From: Embleya scabrispora DSM 41855 | GTDB lineage: Bacteria > Actinomycetota > Actinomycetes > Streptomycetales > Streptomycetaceae | DNA: 64,000 nucleotides | Direction: 5' to 3' | NCBI RefSeq assembly: GCF_000372745.1 | Contig: NZ_KB889666.1 | Coordinates: 1 to 64,000, forward strand | Shown here: piece by piece, positions 60,829-64,000 of the stretch | Numbering within the stretch: position 1 is the first letter of the stretch | How the letters are laid out: the number at the start of each line of letters is the position of its first letter | Notes under the pieces: generated by a model | Seen by the model: only the letters and a program-made list of their open reading frames with translations | Database searches by the model: none | Told to the model about the DNA's origin: nothing | Position numbers and translations under genes: made by a program

Positions 60829-63438
60829 GTGAACACGTACGAGAGTCTGACGGTCCAGCGCGCGGCGTTGTATGCCGCGCACCACCTCGCGCCCGCCGCG
60901 ACGGCCGCCGAGCTGGTGGTGCGGCTGAGGATCGAGACGCTCCGAGCGCTCACCGCCGATCACATCGCCCCGCCCCCGAACCTGATCGAGACCGTACTCG
61001 CGTCGGGTGACCGCGACCTGCTGGTGCAACTCGCGGGCAACCGGCACCTCGACGAGGAGGCGGCCGTGCGCATGGCCCGCGGCGGCGACCCGGCCGTGGG
61101 CCATGCGCTGCTCACCTGCCGCGACCGCGGTGAGCGGGTGCGTGCGGCGGTCTGGGCGGACGCGGACCCCGCGTCGGCGGACTGGCACACCGAAGTCGTG
61201 ACACCCCTCCTGGAGCACACATCGCCCTGGCTGCTGCGGTCGGCGTTGTACGCGCCGTTCCCCGAACTGGTCCGGCACGCGGTCCGCCATCTCGCCCCGT
61301 ACCTGCCCCCGTGGATCGTGGTGGACCGCGTCCTGAGCACCTGCGTCGCGCACCCCCGGCCCGTGCACGCGCGCGCCGAACTCGAAGCGTTCGCGGAGCT
61401 GTTCCACGACGAGGACAACGCATCGCACCACCCGGAACCGGCTGCGGTGTTCCGGGAGGCCGCCGCCGCCGACGAGCCCGCCGCCGTGTTGCGCGCCGCC
61501 CGAGCGCGGCTCGGCGGCCATCCGCGGCCACGCGCCGACCACGACTCCTGGCTGCTCGGGCTGCGGTTCGGCGATCGCCTCGAGGCACCGCCCGGCGGCG
61601 TCGACTGGGCGGCGGTCCTGCGCGAGGACGCCCGGCTCCCGTACGCCATCGGCCCCAAGGTCGAACTGACGAGGCACGAAGGATGCCCCGAAGCACTCGT
61701 CTTCGCGGCCGTCCGCGCCGGCCTCGATACGTCGTACGCCGTGCACCTGCGCTCGGTACAGCCCACCGCCCCACTGCCGTCGGACGTGCTCGACGACGAT
61801 CCGCCGGCCGACCTCCTCGTCTGGGGAATCGACAACGACCGCTTGGCCCTCGACGAGGTCCTTCGCGTCGTCACCCCGGCGAGCGAGGTCCTGGCCGCCC
61901 TCCACCGACTGTGTCCCCGCCGAACGGACTCCGTGCCCGACGACGAGGACGACGACGGTTCCACCCGCTACCGCGGCCCGGTACCCGCGGCGCTCGCCCC
62001 GGCCCTCGCCCGGCTGATCGAACCACTCGGCGACGACCCCGAGGCATGGATCTCGCTCCACCACCTCGTCGCCCGATTCCCCGGCACCTGCCACGAACTC
62101 GTCGCCGCCGCCGTGGCGCACGCCGCCGACGAGCGCGCCAAGGGAACGCCGGTCACCTGGCCGCGCGGCCTGGCCGCGCGTTTTCCACCCGACGCCCCCA
62201 AGGGCGCACGCGCGCATCTCTACGCCCTCCTCAACGCCGCACCCGACCACGTGCAGTGCGCAGTGATCCCCGCACTCGACCTGCGTGCCGTCCAGCACCT
62301 CACCGTCTACTACCCGCTGTCCGCGAAGGTCCGCGCGCACACGTACGCCGTACGCGGCACCGAGGCCGCCGTCGCCAACGCCGCGCACTGGGAGATGCCG
62401 GCCGACGTCGTCGACGGGCTGCTCGACCTCGACGATCCCGAAGTCAACGCGAGCCTCTACGACTTCGGCGGGATCGCCCAACACGAACGCATCCGCATAT
62501 GCGCGGGCAGGCCCCGCGGCGGCGGCAGCGGGCGGGTTCCGATCAGCCCGGCCCTCGGCGACCTGCTCGCTCGCACCAGCGCCGCGACCCGGCGCAACTG
62601 GCTGCTCGCCGCGCTCGATTCGGGCGACCCGATGCTCGTCCGCTCGATGCTGGGCCGGACCCGCCTGAACACCGAGGTGGGTCGGCTGCGGGTCGCGGTC
62701 GGTCTGTGGGAACGTCACGGCCCCGACGCCGTGGCCTCGCTGCTGGACGAGACGCAGTACCCCGGCCGCCGCCCGGGCGCCAAGCACCCCTTCCCGGCGA
62801 CGACGCACCGTACGCTCCGCACCGCACTGGCCGCGCCCACGCCCGAGGCGGGGTTGGCGTCCGTCCGCGAAATCCTCGCTGCGGCCCGGACCCCGGACGC
62901 CGCGGCCGGGTACATCCTCCGCACCGGCCGGAGCGACGAGCGGCTGGAGCACTTCGAAGCCGAGTACGGCATCACCGTCCCGTGGGACCTCCTGATCGCC
63001 GCCGACGACCGGCAGCCGCTCTCCGAAGACCTGTCGGCGGCCCTTGCCGCACACCCCGACTGCCCGCGGCGCCTCCTGACCGCCTACCTGGCACGCATCG
63101 ACTTTCCGATCGGCATACACGAACCGGACTGGCTGCCGAGCGCTCTGGACGACGGCCGGCTCGTCCCCGCCGACCTCCTCACCCTGGCCGCCCCCGCGGG
63201 CAACGCCCTCGCCCATCTCGGCGGAACCGACCTGCCGTTCACCGAGGACTTGACCCGTTTGGCCGCCGAAACCGACTTCGACCCCGCTCACGCCGAACAC
63301 TGGACGGTGGCGATCCGCCTGCTCCCCGAATTCACCGGCACCCTCCCCGAACTCCTCGCCACCACGGCCTCCGTCCTCCGCCATCCGCTGGGAAGCGCCG
63401 TCGCGCCCGTCGAAGGGCGCGACAGCGCTTCATCATGA
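60829..63438 (+). CDS. Large alpha-helical repeat-like protein of unknown function
   Basis: 869-residue Ala/Leu/Asp-rich protein. The GTG start has GAGGAG about 11 bases upstream; in-frame codons further upstream are unconvincing. The N-terminal half has recurring helical units such as LASGDRDLLVQLAGNRHLDE, AVRMARGGDPAVGHALL and LAAHPDCPRRLLTAYLARID in the C-terminal part, which resemble variant leucine-rich or HEAT-like repeats. An acidic linker (PDDEDDDGS) lies near residue 370. No signal peptide, membrane segment or catalytic motif is seen. Relatives in streptomycetes are annotated only as hypothetical. It ends 10 bases before the convergent aldo/keto reductase gene. Confidence 0.8.
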   Translation: MNTYESLTVQRAALYAAHHLAPAATAAELVVRLRIETLRALTADHIAPPPNLIETVLASGDRDLLVQLAGNRHLDEEAAVRMARGGDPAVGHALLTCRDRGERVRAAVWADADPASADWHTEVVTPLLEHTSPWLLRSALYAPFPELVRHAVRHLAPYLPPWIVVDRVLSTCVAHPRPVHARAELEAFAELFHDEDNASHHPEPAAVFREAAAADEPAAVLRAARARLGGHPRPRADHDSWLLGLRFGDRLEAPPGGVDWAAVLREDARLPYAIGPKVELTRHEGCPEALVFAAVRAGLDTSYAVHLRSVQPTAPLPSDVLDDDPPADLLVWGIDNDRLALDEVLRVVTPASEVLAALHRLCPRRTDSVPDDEDDDGSTRYRGPVPAALAPALARLIEPLGDDPEAWISLHHLVARFPGTCHELVAAAVAHAADERAKGTPVTWPRGLAARFPPDAPKGARAHLYALLNAAPDHVQCAVIPALDLRAVQHLTVYYPLSAKVRAHTYAVRGTEAAVANAAHWEMPADVVDGLLDLDDPEVNASLYDFGGIAQHERIRICAGRPRGGGSGRVPISPALGDLLARTSAATRRNWLLAALDSGDPMLVRSMLGRTRLNTEVGRLRVAVGLWERHGPDAVASLLDETQYPGRRPGAKHPFPATTHRTLRTALAAPTPEAGLASVREILAAARTPDAAAGYILRTGRSDERLEHFEAEYGITVPWDLLIAADDRQPLSEDLSAALAAHPDCPRRLLTAYLARIDFPIGIHEPDWLPSALDDGRLVPADLLTLAAPAGNALAHLGGTDLPFTEDLTRLAAETDFDPAHAEHWTVAIRLLPEFTGTLPELLATTASVLRHPLGSAVAPVEGRDSASS

Positions 63439-63448
63439 TGACGTGGGG

Positions 63449-64000
63449 TCAGCGGCCGATCTTGTCGAGCTCGGCGAGGTCTTCGTCGGAGAGCGAGAGT
63501 CCCGCGCCCGCGACGTTCTCGCGCAGGTGTGCCACCGAGGAGGTGCCGGGAATCAGCAGGATGTTCGGCGACCGCTGCAGCAGCCAGGCCAGGGCGACCG
63601 ACATCGGTGTCGCGTCCAGTCGGGTGGCCACGGCCGTAAGGACCGAGGACTGCAGCGGGGTGAAGCCGCCGAGCGGGAAGAAGGGCACGTAGGCGATGCG
63701 CGCTTCGGCGAGCTCGTTGATGAGCTCGTCGTCGTGTCGGTGGGCGAGGTTGTACATGTTCTGCACGGACACGATCGGTGCGATCGAGCGTGCCTCGGCG
63801 ACCTGTTCCGGCGTCGCGTTGCTTACGCCGAGGTGCCGGATGAGGCCCTGCTGCCGGAGTTCGACGAGCGTCTCGAATGCCTCGGTGAGCGAGCCGGGCA
63901 CAGGGCCCTGGGCGTCGCCGAGCCGGAGGTTGACCACATCCAGCGTGTCGAGGTCGAGGTTTTCCAGGTTTTCCCGGACTGCGCGGCGCAGGTCGTCGGG
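63449..64000 (-). CDS. Aldo/keto reductase (5' end outside window)
   Basis: C-terminal 183 residues of an aldo/keto reductase. ENLDLDTLDVVNLRLGDAQG, FETLVELRQQGLIRHLGVSN, APIVSVQNMYNLAHRHDDEL, VALAWLLQRSPNILLIPGTS and SVAHLRENVAGAGLSLSDED are the typical barrel strands 4-8 with the NADPH-binding end. The catalytic Asp, Tyr and Lys lie outside the right edge. The barrel-strand-4 His region reads VVNLRLG, so the usual His seems replaced by Asn or Arg. Confidence 0.88.
   Translation of the reverse strand, partial: PDDLRRAVRENLENLDLDTLDVVNLRLGDAQGPVPGSLTEAFETLVELRQQGLIRHLGVSNATPEQVAEARSIAPIVSVQNMYNLAHRHDDELINELAEARIAYVPFFPLGGFTPLQSSVLTAVATRLDATPMSVALAWLLQRSPNILLIPGTSSVAHLRENVAGAGLSLSDEDLAELDKIGR

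Noticed and set aside
60601-63384. 927-codon open frame antisense to the helical-repeat protein
   Set aside because: Low-complexity Gly/Arg/Val composition with no domain; the sense frame has a ribosome-binding site and regular helical periodicity.

Overview
The window is high-GC DNA with GTG/ATG starts, GGAGG-type ribosome-binding sites and many GTGA/ATGA start-stop overlaps. PAS/GAF-SpoIIE-HATPase phosphatases, a Tat-exported phospholipase C, a GH92 mannosidase, an NRPS cluster and worn-down IS elements point to a filamentous actinomycete, most likely Streptomycetaceae. The many truncated and frameshifted gene pieces suggest a fluid accessory region such as a chromosome arm; that placement is inference. 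No rRNA, tRNA or CRISPR array was seen.

Layout. 1-5.5 kb: a minus-strand PIMT-like methyltransferase (cut by the left edge) coupled to a 41-residue Asp-rich small ORF, a frameshifted hypothetical gene, a 303-bp copy of part of a phosphatase gene found again at 35.4 kb, a run of hairpins, two secreted proteins (one ricin-lectin-like, one Ser/Thr-rich beta protein) and a decayed regulator. 5.7-10.3 kb: exported phospholipase C and GH92 alpha-mannosidase. 10.3-14.5 kb: a SpoIIE-type phosphatase between gene remnants. 14.5-28.9 kb: a compact biosynthetic locus. An N-acylamino-acid racemase/OSBS enolase and its acetyltransferase-like partner diverge from a forward operon: NRPS 1 (A-PCP-thioester reductase), an aldo/keto reductase, NRPS 2 (A-PCP-C-A-PCP-TE fused to an MFS exporter) and a fold-type II PLP enzyme. 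29-36.5 kb: frameshifted arylsulfatase, SRPBCC protein, small hypothetical, IS110 remnant and a second SpoIIE phosphatase.

37.3-58.1 kb is a catabolic island bounded by IS and gene debris. It has CoA ligase, a Cys-less thiolase-fold protein with its DUF35 partner, amidohydrolase, FAH-family hydrolase, metallo-beta-lactamase-fold hydrolase, SDR, enoyl-CoA hydratase, alpha-methylacyl-CoA racemase, two-subunit CoA transferase, a TetR regulator, a sugar-type ABC importer, acyl-CoA dehydrogenase, CitE-type lyase, class III CoA transferase and a MaoC-type hydratase. The three catabolic transcription units and the regulator gene each have a 28-bp inverted repeat CGGTA-N18-TACCG upstream, at three of them lying across the -10 region. 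This suggests one regulon controlled by the encoded TetR protein. The substrate cannot be read from sequence. The genes suit import, hydrolysis, CoA activation, beta-oxidation of a branched acid, and aldol/lyase cleavage to central metabolites.

58.1-64 kb: mosaic remnants (HEAT protein, thiolase, maleylacetate reductase tail), a DinB-like protein, an 869-residue protein of unknown function and an aldo/keto reductase cut by the right edge.
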